Shown here in pieces: positions 12,890-24,900 of a stretch of 64,000 bases of DNA (position 1 is its first letter; each line of letters starts with the position of its first letter). The notes under the pieces are model-generated. The model searched no databases and was not told the DNA's origin. It saw only the letters and a program-made list of their open reading frames with translations. A program made the translations under genes and the position numbers. The DNA comes from Paralichthys olivaceus (Eukaryota > Chordata > Actinopteri > Pleuronectiformes > Paralichthyidae): positions 11,730,501 through 11,794,500 of the forward strand of contig NC_091113.1 in the NCBI RefSeq assembly GCF_024713975.1. The letters run 5' to 3'.

Positions 12890-15800
12890 TCAGTGGGAGT
12901 TGCCATTGGTTCGACTGTAACCGTTTCCTACAAAACAGAATGAATGCTTTTAAATGCTCCACAACAGCATTTAATTCAGCTTTAGTATGGTTTGAATGTG
13001 AAAACACCTGTAATACCTGTGTGTCCATTGAGATGGCGGTGAGTTGAACTGTTGGTGGCTGAAATGTGTTGGGAGAGGGGTAGGTGGTCATTTCTAGGAT
13101 CAGCGTAATCTGTGCGCCTGCGCTTTTCTGGTGAAAAACCATAGTTGTGTGTAGCGTCCTCCGTGTCATAGTAACTCCGCTTGCAGCTTTCCCTTTCCTC
13201 GCTGCTTCTGTTCTTGTGGCTCTGTGTGGCGCCTGGGCTGTGCTGCTTGGCCTCGCCATCCCTCTGCCGCCTGTTTTTCTTCTTCTTCATTTTTATTTCC
13301 GCAACTCTGTCGGAATCAACGTCAGAGCTTCTAGGGTCAGATGGAAAACACATGATTAGTCTTAATCCACAATTAACTGAGAAATAAGGCTTGTCATCAG
13401 CAAAAGACAAATACTGTAGGGCTCAATTACTTTCATTATTGATTAACCATGTGAAACATGACTGTTGACTGTTATATGCTAAAGAAAAGCAGCAAACTTT
13501 CAGCTGAAAAAATAATGGTTAGCATTTTTTCCGCACGTAAAAATTGATCGATTATCAATATTATCGCTTACCCGCTCTCTCTGTGTCTGTCTTTGTCCTT
13601 CGACTTCTTTTTCTTCTTGCTCTTTTTATGTTTTTTAGAGTGACGGGCTTCAGGGCTGTCCTCTCTCTCCTTATTCAGATTATCAGCAACTCTCCTGTGA
13701 TTTTGATCGTCTGTGTTCGGAGCTGATCTCGACTTGGAGAGAGGAGGCAGAGGCGGCAAGCCCTTGTACTTTGCCGATGTTTCTGAAACTGTGGCAGGAA
13801 AGGAAGTCTCCTCTTTTGAAGGGTAAGAGTTCCTCTCTCTGCCGTTGCTCTTGTCCTTCGTTACCCGGGATTCTCGACTCTCCTGCTGCCACCTCCAGCG
13901 ACCACGAGACTCCTCGCGGTGAGAGTGACCATGGCCCCTCCGCTCAAAATCCCAGTCCTCTCTGGATCGATGGCGGTGGTAATGGTGAGAGGACCTGTCG
14001 CGATTGCGCTCCCTTGGGTGGTGGACAGTCCGCTCATAGCGACGCTCTGAGTCCCTGTAGTGTCGATCGTGATGAGGCAAATGATCACTGTGCACGCGAT
14101 GATGGTGGCGGTGATCTCGGTAGTCCCTTCTGTGCCGATACCGATCACCGTCACTCTCACGCTCCTGACTCCGGTCCCTGTAGTGTCTCTCTCTGTCTCT
14201 GCTCCAGTCAGAGTGCAGCCTGTCTCTGTTTCTGTCATATTGTCCGTCGCTGCCCCCAGAACTGGGCTTAGACTGTAGCTGCTCCTTGGCATCTGTTCGT
14301 CCTTCCACCCCTGCTGACGGCCCGTTTTTCTGTGGTAGGTTCTTGGCTTCATCCCCACTTACACAAACCTTCTGTGGAGCAGCAGATGCTCCACTGGTGC
14401 TCTGGGAGCAGTCTGGCGGGGTGGATAAGGCCGCAGGGTTGCCATGATGTGATGAGGAGGAAGCAGATCCTCCAGATGCAACAGAATGGGTATTTGTAGC
14501 AGTAGCTGATGGTGGAATGCTAACCGCAGAGGGAGCTGTATGCTGGGGCAGGGGGTCAGACACAATTTTAGCCCTTTTGTGAGGAGGGGAGAGGTGTTGG
14601 CTTTCACTGGCAGCAGGATGGATGCTCCGAGACGAACAGGTCTGTGATGACGAGGCTGAATTAAACGCCTCTTTGCTGGAAAAAAAAAGACAAGCAGATT
14701 AAAAATGCTTCATACCAAACCTTAGGATAGTTACAATTAGAACTTAATAATTCACCAAATAAAATATACAAAAGCATAATTAATAGACTTATGTGGTTTA
14801 AGCATTTTTGCCAAGTGCCTAAACAGAATGAGTCTTTCAGAGTTATTCAGATCCAGTTTAAGCTGCAGGAGGCACATGTCACATGTTCACAAAGACTTAA
14901 GAGTGACAAACTGTTAAATTTGTACAGAATTAAGACAGAGTGTGGTTTGGTTCGTAGTGATAAAGAGACAAACAATGCTCAATGCTTTGTCTTGCTCACG
15001 GTGGGAATGTTACCTTACCTTGTTTGACTATGGTCACCATCTACACCATTAGCAGCAATGGTAGCCACAGAGGACAAAGATCCATGATTAATGCCAGATA
15101 TCTGAAGGGCAAAAAACAATAGATAATTTTTTATTCAAAACAACTGTTCAACACAAATATTCAACGTATCATAAAGCAGTAGAAATAACACAAAGCATTT
15201 TACCTTGTCAGAAGTGTTGTGTCCATTAACTTTGTGTTGTCCATAATGGTGTCCGTTTTGGCCAGATTTAGAGATGCCATATGATAATCCGTTACCATTG
15301 TGGTGCACTCCTGACTGTCTGTTTGTGGCTTGAGGATATTTCTCAAAGACGCCTCCTGTTCCATTGTTTCCGTTGAGGTGAGACTTAGCTAAGCCGCCAT
15401 TATCCAGAGCGCTACAGTTCTCCTGGTCTGATTCCTCTGAAGACTCTTGGCCATACGGCACCAGGAACGATGCTCCGTTACCTCCCGTGTGGTGATCGCC
15501 ATTACTGCAAGACCTGCCGTTAACGGGGGGAAGCTGACGTGGAACGAATCGAACAGTTGAATGGATGTCTGAGGTAGACTGTGAGGAGGATAGAGAGCTG
15601 GATGAGGAGCTGCTGGCAGAGGAAGGCTGGCTGCAAGAGGGGGAGGAGGAGGAGGAGGAGGAGGTGGTGGAGGAGGAGGAGGAGGAGGAGGAGGAGGAAG
15701 AGGAGGAGGATGGGCGGTTCTGCTTGCTTTGTCCAATGCAAAATGAAAGCTTCTGACGTTTGTTGTGGACTGGGATCATTGTGGGCCGGCCGATTGAGTG

Positions 15801-18800
15801 GGAGATGGAGGAGGAGGAAGAGGCCAGTCCATGGTTAGGTTTTTCCGCAACACTACTGCTGGCGCTGGGCTTGGAGCTTGTGGGATAGTCCCTCAGAGAT
15901 CCATTCCCATTGACATAGTGAGTGCTCTGAGAAGGAAACATGAGGGACACAGGGAAATATTTGTTATCAAGGTCAAACACTAACTAAAACTTTAACATGA
16001 CCATAAAATAAATGTAATCACACGTAGTTCAACATAGGCATGTGTGCAGTACCTTGGTCATTTGTGGTGGCAGCTGGGGACCTATAAAGCCAATGTTGTT
16101 GTGATGGACGGTGGTGTTGATGTTTGGTGTCACCACCGGGCGTGGTGACGACTGACCAGGGATACCACGGTTGTGGTTCATGTGACTGTAGTCCCCTGCT
16201 TTTTTCACATCACTGGACCTGATGATACCGTATGGAAGGCACATTAGCAATGAGATACATCTTTGTGACCAAGGTTAATCTGTTTCAGACCATCTTCTTC
16301 TTTAAGTTCATTTATGACCAAAAGACTATTGTGGTTTACTCACTTTATGTAGAAAAGGACATAGGCCTGCTGGTTGAGAACAGTCTTGATGTCGCTGACA
16401 GACACAGAGGAGTCGTTCATCTGATACCACTGACCATTGCTCGCCTGTCAGCAGATTTAACAACAGATTCATCTTTGTTATCCAAATGTTTACTCAGTCT
16501 CCGAATATGATTTGAAAAGTTGAGAAATCTGAGTACAAATATCACCATCTACAAATGTGTTTGCAGACATATTACAATAGAATATTATTCATAAATGTTT
16601 CCAGTTTTGTCTTTTTTCAGTTCGGTCAAGGCTTTGTGGGAACTCTGCATTCATCTCTACTACATTGATTTGTTGAGGAGATAAACATGTGCATGCACAC
16701 TTGGCAACAGCAGTGTCCTGATAAAGTAGAACAGTGATCTGTAGCATTGCCAGTACCTTAATATAGCAGAAGTAGTGTCCAGCGTGACAGCTGAATCCAG
16801 AGTGGACCAGCACAGCGTAAAGGCCGTAGACATGAGATTCTCCTTGGGGCTGAGACATGAACTGCCGCATGTCCAGGTACTCTGGATATTTCACATCCTA
16901 TTGGCCACAGAGCAACCAATTAACATCAAACCACAAATCTAATTTTCACTTAATACTGGCACTACTTTACAGTGATTGGGTACCTTTGTAAGTTTGCCTC
17001 CACTGAAGTTTGCAAAGCGTTTGAGTGAGAGGGTGAGCACGTTGGCATTGCGGTGGATAGTAAATCTCTTTGAGGCTGTGACCATTTTTTTGCACCTTCA
17101 GGGGACAAATGTTGAGAAGTGAGTCGACAAACTGACATAAATAAATAAAGACATCTTTTTTTTTTTTTTATCATCTGACAACTTACTTGGTGCATTTGTA
17201 GGCGTTTTCTCCATCCAGCTGCTCCGGCTTAACAAACTGCTCCAGAGCTTTTGAGACGCTGGTAGCCGTCTGCGTGGGGAGAAAAATCTATTTTGTGAGT
17301 CTGGAACTATTATAATAGACCAAATCTGAATTTAATTTGTCACACATTTGCAGTAAATCAGACTTGACTTGAGAATTTTGAGGAATTACCTTAATTTCTA
17401 GAGTGATATCTAGAAAGGGATCAAATGTATCTGAGACTGCTTTGCAGTTTAAACATTTAACTGTGAAATAAAAAGACAAGACAGTGAAATTAGTCAGAGA
17501 AGTTATGAGATAAAACATAATATCAAGGAGAAGAAATTATTTAAGAAAAAAAAAAAAAGAACACTAATGTCTTACCTCTGGACCTTAGGTACCCGCCAAA
17601 TACTTGATGGATGAAAGAGGTTGCCTGTGTTTGCCTGTCCAATCTGTCAGAGATAAATATTAGATATTATATTATGTTAGAGACATAATGCTCTGTCCGA
17701 TTTATTTATCTACAAAACAAATCAATGTTTTCTGTATATACTGAAACAGAGAAAAGTCAATTCCAGTAATGAACAGTAACAAGTTTCAGCTGCTAGTACA
17801 GAATGTAAATTGACTTGATACTTGCCATTGTTAAAATTATTATTTCAGACTTTACTGAGAAGCAGCCATCAGTGTATCTATTAAAAATGCTCTTAAATCA
17901 GATAGAAAAATATGAATATTTGTTCAACCTTTAAAAGTAAACCTGATTGCGTCACATGCCTTTCATATATCCAACAGCTTCGTCTCAAACTTACTTGGTT
18001 CCAGGTAAGCAGGACTTTTGCATAGCATCCACTGTGTACCGCAGGAATTCATGGGCATCCTCTTGGCTTCCATAGCGGAAGTGCTTTGCTATCCCTGTGA
18101 GGGGAAAAGAATACAATAGAGGAGGATATGTAAGCTGGGTAAAGACCAACAGTGACTTTAACAGAAGATAACTAAATATCTAAATAAACTAAACCCACTA
18201 GATAGTTTCCCTCCAAAATGAAAAGGTAAACAGCAGCACAGCGCCTCCTGTCATTCATTTTAGGTAAATATTTTGTATAAGGGCACAACTTCAGCATTCT
18301 AGCTTTACAAATACTTACTTTTGAGCTCATTGAGCACACCAATGGGCTTGATGACATTCCCAGAGTTTGCAAAGACCTGAATGATGTGGTTTTGCATGGT
18401 ACACATCATACAGAACCCTGGCTCGTGACCTGGTGCAGGGAGAGAGTCACAAAAACTCTGATAAGTAAGACATTATTCAGATTAGAAAACAGCTGATTAG
18501 AAAGGGGTTAACTTATATATATTTTATCACTGTACAAATACACAAAACATGGGTGCAAAGACCCACCATGAAACAATGAACACTAGCTCACATGTTTTAG
18601 AGTGCTCGCGTGTCAGCATGTAGTTAGCAAACGGAGGAGTGTAGGTGAGACACTGCAGCGCTGAGTTGAGGAAGCATGTGTTCCCCATGTTCTGGAGGCC
18701 AGCACCGATCCGGTGAACCTGGGTCCATTTCAGGTTGAGGCGCTCTGGAGGGAAGAGGACCTTCTGTGGCAACTCAATGCCATCACCATTGCTGATCACT

Positions 18801-19212
18801 GGACACACAGAGGGGACATCATCACTTATATCAGATTCAATGTTTTTACCAGATCAAGGACAAATATTTATATATGTGGTACTTTTTAACTATATTCTGA
18901 CAACTTATAGTCATTGCTGTCATTGTAATAAATAACAATAGCCAAAAGCCTAACTGTTGATTTGTTCCTACCTTGCTCCTTGGGCCGGTCCACAGATGAG
19001 AGAGTACTGTTGTAGACGGCAGCTCCAGGTGTCGGGCCCAGGCAGCCTCCTGGAGCCTTCAGCCTAGGAGAGTCACTGGGCATGGTGGGACCCACCGCCC
19101 GGCTGCTGGAACAGCTGCCGTACGTCCCAGCTTTTCCACTGGAGAAGGGAGATCTCTTACACCCGACTGACTCGTGGCCAGAGTTTTCTGGAGATCTGTC
19201 AACTATGGTCAT
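12890..19212 (-). CDS. USP42: Ubiquitin carboxyl-terminal hydrolase 42
   Basis: USP42 is a nuclear cysteine protease that removes ubiquitin; known family substrates include p53 and histone H2B. Sixteen coding exons (5' to 3'): 19212-18972, 18798-18592, 18429-18319, 18094-17995, 17643-17576, 17460-17390, 17269-17187, 17095-16984, 16897-16757, 16444-16344, 16218-16053, 15926-15204, 15101-15019, 14675-13572, 13330-13017, 12927-12890. They sum to 3663 bases, 1220 residues. The start [10 protein letters not shown] matches the human MTIVDK start. The Cys box is [12 protein letters not shown] (Cys about 122), the His box [14 protein letters not shown] (His about 372), then QMNDSS with the third catalytic residue. 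CLNC and CTKC form the zinc-finger pairs. The long C-terminal tail is disordered: a poly-Ser block, an Arg/His/Asp-rich stretch, and a Lys-rich [15 protein letters not shown] segment likely to localise it to the nucleus. The last exon is short (12 codons and stop), so the extreme C terminus is the least certain part. USP36 is the nearest alternative; synteny and the N terminus favour USP42. Confidence 0.95.
15641..15710. repeat. (GGA)n microsatellite inside USP42 coding exon
   Basis: An interrupted GGA/GGT run on the plus strand. Read in frame on the minus strand it encodes a long poly-serine tract broken by Thr-Thr and Pro. It lies in the disordered tail, where length change would be tolerated, and is probably polymorphic. 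Confidence 0.9.
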
Positions 19213-19439
19213 TGTTCATAGCTGTGAGGAGAAGAACAGAAGTGTACAACTTAAATATCTTGTTCTTGATGGGATGTATTTAAGGGAAAACCAGCTATTT
19301 CTTAACTACAGTTGTCAAAGAAATCGATACTCTAGATATTAGAATCAGAAATACGTTATTAATCTCCGTAGGGAAATTGAAAAGGATACTAATCAATATT
19401 TAAAATTAGTTTTGGACTAGATACTATTTTGCAACAGTT

Positions 19440-19553
19440 CGTCTTCGCCTCCACCAGTTGACAGAAAACTTCACACAGCCCCTTCCCTCACTAGCAGCTG
19501 CAACATGCAACTCACCACTAGATGTCAATACATTTTACACACTGAACCTTTAA
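19440..19553. mobile_element. Fragment of the TTAA-flanked miniature transposon, copy D
   Basis: The right end CACACTGAACCT followed by TTAA (19550-19553) and the inner CACCACTAGATGTCA block match the better preserved copies at 27.3, 31.6 and 61.8 kb. The left end is not recognisable, so this is a decayed or truncated copy upstream of the USP42 start exon. Confidence 0.6.
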
Positions 19554-19817
19554 CATTAGCCGTTTAACTATTAGCAATTAGACGATAACCACAGTAGCCA
19601 TTTGTTACACTATCATTAAGCTAGCGGTTGCGGCTATGGCCAATAATAAAACAACTTACGTTAATGTAGGGGCTTGACAAACGTTAGCGGCACTGTCCGT
19701 CAGTGACGCCAACAAACAGGATACCTTTAACAGGATAACACAATTGCTTGTGTCTTAAAGTCGCAGGTTTCACAAACACTTGCCTTCGTTACTGCCGCAG
19801 AAACTAAATTATGTGTG

Positions 19818-19866
19818 TGTACTTGCATATATTAGACTATGTGCGAGTACTTGCATATATTAGATT
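19818..19866. repeat. Short tandem duplication
   Basis: TACTTGCATATATTAGA occurs twice about 31 bases apart, immediately before the 32-base minisatellite. Confidence 0.7.
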
Positions 19867-19884
19867 CCGATCATATGATCAACG

Positions 19885-19997
19885 GATCAATAGATTTGCA
19901 CAGATTCAGATCAGAGGATCAATAGATTTGCACAGATTCAGATCAGAGGATCAATAGATTTGCACAGATTCAGATCAAAGCATCAATAGATTTGCAC
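19885..19997. repeat. 32-base minisatellite, about 3.5 units
   Basis: Units begin at 19885, 19917, 19949 and 19981. Each starts GATCAATAGATTTGCAC (the fourth with CATC) and continues AGATTCAGATCAGAG. The period is exactly 32 bases. It sits between the USP42 start exon and its GC-rich promoter region. Confidence 0.9.
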
Positions 19998-20039
19998 GTG
20001 TTAGATTCAGATCAAAGGAGCAGTGGACGCCTACAAAGG

Positions 20040-20900
20040 GGGCTATACAACTTTAATACACTGCGCGCGCGCTCCCGAGGACGGCGATCAGTTTCTGGCA
20101 GACGATCACTTTTTGGCACGACACCTGCAGCCTGGCTCACGCTGGCTAATAGACGGCTGCTAGGCCTGTAGCACGCAGCACCGCGAAACTTCAATAAAAC
20201 ACGCGCTAAAGCTCCGTTTAACCCGCTGTGGGGGACGCAGCTCTAACCACAGGCCAGTAACTCTCGTCGAAGACCGGAACGGAACGACTGAGGGCGAGCG
20301 AGCCGCCGGAGAAGCCGCCGACGCCATGGAAACGGCGACACGTATCGCAGTAGCTAACGTTACGTGCGGTGGCGGCACTCGTGCGGTACTATTGATGCTA
20401 ACGCCGCTAGCTGCTGCTGCTACATGATGGGCGCTCTCTGACATGGCGGAGAGCGACACAGCCATTTTCTGTACGCGTTCGAGCGCGGTGTTCCGCTTTC
20501 CCATTCGAAGTCTTTACGGTTCGGACGGCGGAGGCCCTGGTAACAGGACGTGTAGTTTAGCTGAGAAAGGAGGGGCTCGGTACCGGCGGCTGTGTGCGCT
20601 CACTGCGCTGCTCTCTCCGACATGACAGAGGACCGGTGTACGGCTACTACAGCTAATATCTGCGGCCCAGACCCGACGAAATGTTCCGGCTGCACGGTGG
20701 CACTGCCCCCGGGTCGTGAACACAACAACACACTCACCTGGACTCTGTTACGAACACGTTAATAGCGCCTGTAAATCCATTCCTCATTTCCAGCGGGTGT
20801 CCGGCGGTGAACAATGACGTAGCTTATTGCCCCACGGGTACATCCGGGTACGCGGAATGAAACGAGCCATGTGATTGGCTGCTTCGGTGATTTCTCGGCG
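20040..20900 (-). promoter_or_regulatory. GC-rich, CpG-dense promoter region, likely USP42 first exon
   Basis: CpG density rises sharply here against AT-rich flanks (for example CGCGCGCGCTCC near 20064 and CGGAACGGAACG near 20275). The USP42 start codon lies in an exon whose 5' border is a splice acceptor at 19222-19223, so at least one non-coding first exon must lie upstream, and this is the natural place. The exact start site and exon are not determined. No open frame here looks like a conserved protein. Confidence 0.6.
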
Positions 20901-21921
20901 AGAGACGTATTTCGGGAAGATCCGTCGCATGTACACACCTCCGACCCTCGTACATGATGTACAGCCCACGATCACACGCTGGATATAAAGCCACGGGAGA
21001 GTGTACAGACACAACCCGATGAACACAACAACTGTGTTAATCATCAGTATATACAATACGATTTGAACAACCCACCACATTGTATACCAGTTTTAACACA
21101 TTTCCCACAACAACAGGCACTACACTTGTCTTTAGGGGAATAAAAGAAATATCTTAGCGCCATTAAAATCTTTTTAGATCACACCTACCGTTATCGTGTT
21201 CTACATTTTTGATCAGTAAATGATCACTGAATATTCTGAAATTAAATATTATAGAAACATTTTTACAGTAGAAAATGTTAAGTCTACTCCTCTGAACAAA
21301 AACAGAAAAATGTTATTGTTTTGTCAGATATTTTCAGCAGCTCTATTTCCAGTGTCATTGCCACAATATGTGCGTTATATTGTAGCTGGTGGCCTCAGAT
21401 CATTTCCTGGCAAAAACCAGACAGCCTGATTTGGTGCTAAAGGGGGGCCCATAACATTTCCTCTTGTAAGTTATTGAAGTAAAAGTGCATCCCCTGTGCC
21501 AGTAACCTCTAAAACACCATCAATAAAACAAAAACATGCATGGAAATACATGTGCTAATATACAAGTTAGATGAAAACTGGAATGGCTCAATGTGTCCAC
21601 ATATTTCTTCTTCAGGATTTAAAAGCTGTGCAAAATTAAAATACGTATCATTAATTCTGCCTACAGGCGACTGTTCCACTTGAATAAAATAATCATATGA
21701 TGCTTCTTGGAGATCCCACCAGATGTAGAATAAAGAGTTTTTTATTGAACAGCTGAATGAAGATAAATAGTTGCATACTTGCATCCAGGTGTACAAGACA
21801 CACAAACACACACAAGCACACACATCAACACACACTCCACGACTTGCACCTAGTCGTGAAAATATAGCACAGTGGTTACATGAATCAAGTTTTCGTCAGT
21901 CTGGATATTGCTTGTTTATGC
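20901..21921 (-). other. Intergenic DNA and EIF2AK1 3' untranslated region
   Basis: Mostly featureless AT-rich sequence. A minus-strand AATAAA at 21746-21741 lies about 180 bases after the EIF2AK1 stop and is its likely polyadenylation signal. Confidence 0.55.
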
Positions 21922-24900
21922 TCAGGTAATGTCCGACTCTGAGAAACTGGCTGTGACTTGAGAGATCTGAAGCTCACTGATCTGTCTCCTCAGATGCATG
22001 ATCTCTTCCTCCTGCTCTTCAACCCTCCTCTGCAAACCATGGATCACCTGAAGGAGAAAGGATTATTTGTGATATAGTCAGGAACTATCAGTGCAGATGA
22101 TGCAAGTGTGATCAAGTCTTCCTGGAACCAACAATAAAACAAACTGCATGATCACTTTGCCACTCCAACAGACGAACATATACAGTAAATCATTGAAGTT
22201 TAGTAACAATTAAATGTTATTTCTACTTGTTTCCATAAATCTATTACATCTTTGAAGATTGTATATTAGTAATGCCAAAATTATTCATTCAGAATTTTTT
22301 TTACTGCACAAAAATTCAGGGGTAGTTAATTTTTAAAGCTAAAAGGCTCTGTACCATGTCCTTGGTGCAGAAGAGTTCACTGCATAGGAGCTGGCTGGCC
22401 GTGGGACGAACACTTGGCTCTTTACTCGTTAGCTTCATGATGTATTTCGTCAGGACTGGCCATCTCTGGCAGAAGGAGTCTGGGATTTTCCCCTCTTTCA
22501 GGTCCCCAAGGGTCCGGACCCTCTCCATCTCTGTTCCAAAAGGCTGGAATAGCTCGAGAGCCAGCACTCCGATGCTGTACATGTCAGACTAGAAGACCGA
22601 CAATGATACGAATTAAGTTTAGACTGTTAAGAATTTAATTTAAGTAATGAAGAAAATGACGAAGGTTAACGACTAAATGATAAAGTTCAAAATGATTTGA
22701 GTACAACACAAAGATAAAACCTGTGTCACATGAAAAATAAAGTCTGAGATACTCATAGTTAAGCCGTTATACTATTACTGTTTACCTTTGAATCATAATG
22801 GGAGCCATTCAATTGTTCTGGTGCAGCATACACAACTGTACCAACACCACCAGTGTGCGAAAAACCTGCAAATTACACCACATCACTTATAAGCATACAG
22901 CACCATCTACTGGTTCTATGAGGTACTGTGTGAAAATGTAACAACGCAATAGGAACATTGTTACCGCTGAGAGGAGACATAGTGCTTTTGTTTCCATCTG
23001 CTATTATTCTGCCACAGGCCAAACCAAAGTCCCCAATCCGAACATGGCAGTCCTGAGCATGGAGGAAAATGTTCCTCGGCTGTGGGAAGAGAAGAGAGAA
23101 AATTATAAATAAAGATGTTAAGATTCAATGTTGGGCAGACATTAACAATATGAATACAATATTACTTATTATTACTTAAAACTTGAACATTTTTCCCTAA
23201 ATGGCTTTGATGGGAAGATAGATGGTACAGCACTGTTATGTAGCTACTCAGTGTATCCAGCAAAAAATGAAAAGTGATTCTGTAAAAACAAAACTGCTGT
23301 ACACCACATGAACTACAACATTTTAATTAGAAAAGACTTTACATTCTGCACTGCAAAATGATTGATTCGAATGTACTGTGAGCGTTTACATGGTAATAAT
23401 TCCCCTGCTTTCCTAAAATAAGACTACTGAAGTGTCACAAGAAAAAACAGTTAAATACTCCAAAGGGTGTCACTAGGCCCTGTAATTGGCCCCCGTGCGC
23501 AGAAAGAACTTATCAGCTGTGACAGGAAGGCTGTCGATCTAAGTAAGACACTTAACTCAGACCAGAGTTGATGAAATCGGATGTGAAAAAAAACGAACTG
23601 AGAAAACGGAAGTAGCTGGTGAAAAAAATTATACACAGAAAGGGGAAGTAGTAGCAACTTCAAATTTAATCGACCTCCCTTATAAATTAACGTCTGCAAC
23701 CACAAACTAGAATAACCTGATTCTCTTAACCACTCCCCTTCTGAAAGACGAGGCACGGACAGCAGGGAAGCTGTGATCTCTTGTCATGCTGGAGGAGCAG
23801 AGCAAACATGAAGAAAGGAGCAGTAACATGATTAAGTTTCACAACAATGAATTCTATACCGCTATTATGGATGAAGATGTGGCACGTATTGAGGATGTGT
23901 CAAAAAAGCACGGGAGCAACCTTCCCATCCAGGTACAAGTTGGTGAACCTGGGAACATTTTCTGGAAGGTAAATACAACAACTCAGACTTTCTTTTTAAA
24001 TTATACTTAGATATAGTTTTGAAATACGTTTAAACTTCACTTCACAGAAAAGATTCTCACATAGACCAAAACGCAGCAACTTAAATATTATAATTTTAAT
24101 AACACAAAATAATATACAAACGAGTATAAGGGTTATAATAAGGGGCCTAATAATTACCCTCAAATGTTTATGCTGCAATGGGATCAGATCCTGACAGTAA
24201 AAGGAAACAGTGCAAAGGGAGTTGCTCTTCTGGCGTTACACTACAACATATTCTTGTTTTCAAATTTTCCACTTTGTCTTGACTTGTCTTGCCTCAGGGC
24301 CTTCCTCTTCATCTGGCTGCCTCTTACAGAAGAGTAAAGAGCATGCAGAACCTGATTTCATTAGGAGCAGACCCAGGCATGAGGTGTGGACAAACACACA
24401 CAAACACACAGAAACGCCCATCAATATCAAAGTGTTGGATCAGGTGTTTTATTCACTGTGTAAGCCTCTCGTTTAGTTTGAAAATAAAGTTACTCAGCTA
24501 GAGTTGATGAAATAACACCAAGTACAACAATATGCACATCACTGGTTGTTTTTATATACTAAAGTAGAAATCGACCAGTTCTCCTCTGCATCCCTTTCAC
24601 TCTCTCTGCCCTGGTCAAAGGGACCAGTTCGGTCGAACCACATTACACTTGGTGATAACCAGTTGGCCCCGTACCTCGACTCCTTGGCCAAAACCAGATT
24701 CCAACCTCCAGAATGCTGTGATTGGCTCACACAGGAGGGCAGAGGCCTGTCTACAGCTCCTCTGTGAGCAAGGTGTGGACGTCAATGCAGAGGTGACTAC
24801 AGGAACTAACCTCTCTTTTGCACAAATTTAAAAGTAGGGATGGTTATAGGTTTCTTAAACAGATTCACTCTTATTTGTGGAAATCTTCTTCACGTGCTGA

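Noticed and set aside
13771-14271. 166-residue open frame on the plus strand
   Set aside because: It is exactly antisense to the Arg/His/Asp-rich USP42 exon, whose biased codons keep the opposite strand open. It resembles no family.
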